27,953 nucleotides of DNA from a virus, in IMG/VR virus record IMGVR_UViG_3300034280_001050, positions 1 through 27,953 of that record; one strand, written 5' to 3'. Position numbers and translations under genes: made by a program. Each line of letters starts with the position of its first letter. Within the stretch, counting starts at the first letter, position 1. The notes under the pieces are model-generated. The model was not told where the DNA came from, made no database searches, and saw only the letters and a list, made by a program, of their open reading frames with translations. This document shows, piece after piece, positions 27,221 through 27,953 of the stretch.

Positions 27221-27953
27221 ATGGCTCATAATCTCGAAACCGAAAATGGTCAAGTTGCATTCGCTCTACGTGGCGCACCCGCTTGGCACAATCTCGCAAA
27301 TCGCATCTTTACACAGGATGAAGATGTTACAACTCAAATGATGTTAGATGAGGCAAAACTTTCCAACTGGAATGTTCGCTTGTCTCCACTAACTGACCAT
27401 ATCTCAGATACATGGAATGATGTATCTAATGCTCAATTAGTTATTCGTGACAACCCATTCAACAATGGAACTGATGTTCTTGCAACTGTTGGAAAGCGTT
27501 ACAAGCCTGTGCAGAATGAGGAACTATTCGCATTCGCTGATGCAATTCATGATGCTAATGCTGATTGCCGTTGGGAATCTGCTGGCTCACTTCGTAGCGG
27601 TAAGGTTGTATTCGGTACAGTGGATATTCCTCGCACAATGGTGCTTGACCCACAAGGCGCAAATGATGCAACTAAGTTGTATCTAATTGTTTGGACATCT
27701 CATGACGGGTCAGTTGCTGTTCAGGCTGCTGTTACTCCTGTTCGTGTTGTGTGCCAAAACACTCTTAACCTTGCAATGAAGAATGCTAAGCAATCTTTCA
27801 AGATTCGCCACACGCAATCTGTTGAAGGTCGCATCCAAGTTGCTCGTGAAACTCTTGGGCTTGCTCTTGGTTACTTTGATGAATTCGAGAAAGAGGCTCA
27901 GGCTCTTTATTCTCAATCAATCACTGATGCTGAATTCTCAAAGTTAATTCAGA
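27221..27953 (+). CDS. DUF932 / TIGR03299-type phage protein (partial)
   Basis: An open frame from the ATG at 27221 (MAHNLETENGQVAFALRGAP) to the window edge, 244 codons, with the C-terminus missing. The opening, APAWHNLANRIF, LATVGKRYKPVQNEELFAFAD and VAVQAAVTPVRVVCQNTLNLA match the DUF932 family, called a phage/plasmid-like protein, which is widespread in actinophages and whose biochemical role is not established. GAAAGG lies ahead of the ATG. It has its own full regulatory cassette (palindrome, DnaA boxes, CRP-like site, TGTCAG promoter), which suggests high early expression. Confidence 0.9.
   Translation, partial: MAHNLETENGQVAFALRGAPAWHNLANRIFTQDEDVTTQMMLDEAKLSNWNVRLSPLTDHISDTWNDVSNAQLVIRDNPFNNGTDVLATVGKRYKPVQNEELFAFADAIHDANADCRWESAGSLRSGKVVFGTVDIPRTMVLDPQGANDATKLYLIVWTSHDGSVAVQAAVTPVRVVCQNTLNLAMKNAKQSFKIRHTQSVEGRIQVARETLGLALGYFDEFEKEAQALYSQSITDAEFSKLIQ

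Noticed and set aside
27447-27686. Plus-strand 79-codon frame
   Set aside because: It lies inside the DUF932 gene in another frame.

Overview
The window is part of the genome of an AT-rich tailed double-stranded DNA bacteriophage, most likely one infecting an actinobacterium. Tail-fibre genes on the minus strand, a lysozyme-like gene, a holin candidate, a phage ribonucleotide reductase, a tRNA gene and a long run of very small overlapping plus-strand genes show that it is a phage. The host guess rests on a DUF932/TIGR03299-type protein, PASTA repeats, frequent TTG/GTG starts and several leaderless promoters; a low-GC freshwater actinobacterium would fit, but this is inference.

Layout. (1) 1-13464, minus strand: virion and tail-fibre genes. 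They include two paralogous fibres with a major-tropism-determinant-like N-terminus, coiled-coil and repeat proteins, a fibronectin-III protein ending in PPGFF repeats, and a PASTA-repeat-Hint protein. An embedded coupled operon (5708-7889) encodes an unknown protein, a nucleotidyltransferase, a zinc-ribbon protein and a 2OG-Fe(II) oxygenase. A small two-helix protein with an EF-hand loop (13231-13464) is a holin candidate. (2) 13537-15471, minus: adenosylcobalamin-dependent ribonucleotide reductase. (3) 15690-17864, plus: exported lysozyme-like protein, five small proteins and a cupin. (4) 17866-20824, minus: a second 2OG-Fe(II) oxygenase, two tandem sulfotransferase-like proteins, a 57-aa protein, tRNA-Ile(UAU) and a 25-aa membrane peptide. 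(5) 21081-22008: a WcbI/SGNH-like protein (plus) converging on a mini zinc-ribbon gene (minus). (6) 22246-27953, plus: early-type region of about 21 tiny genes in coupled groups, ending in a partial DUF932 gene.

The most striking signal is the regulatory design of region 6. Nine promoters share TGTCAG, exactly 10 bp, then a -10 hexamer (TANNNT). Seven have a CRP/GlxR-like palindrome (TGTGA-N6-TCACA) centred 52.5, 61.5-62.5 or 72.5-73.5 bp upstream of the -10, that is, in steps of one helical turn. Four of the intergenic regions also carry a pair of DnaA-box-like sequences (TTATCCACA) inside a conserved block that follows a hairpin zone. Together these form a repeated cassette that may let host global regulators (CRP/GlxR, DnaA) control phage early genes.

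A second theme is chemical modification: two 2OG oxygenases, a cupin, two sulfotransferases, a nucleotidyltransferase and a WcbI-like protein sit among virion genes, one of which carries PPG-rich repeats that resemble prolyl-hydroxylase substrates.
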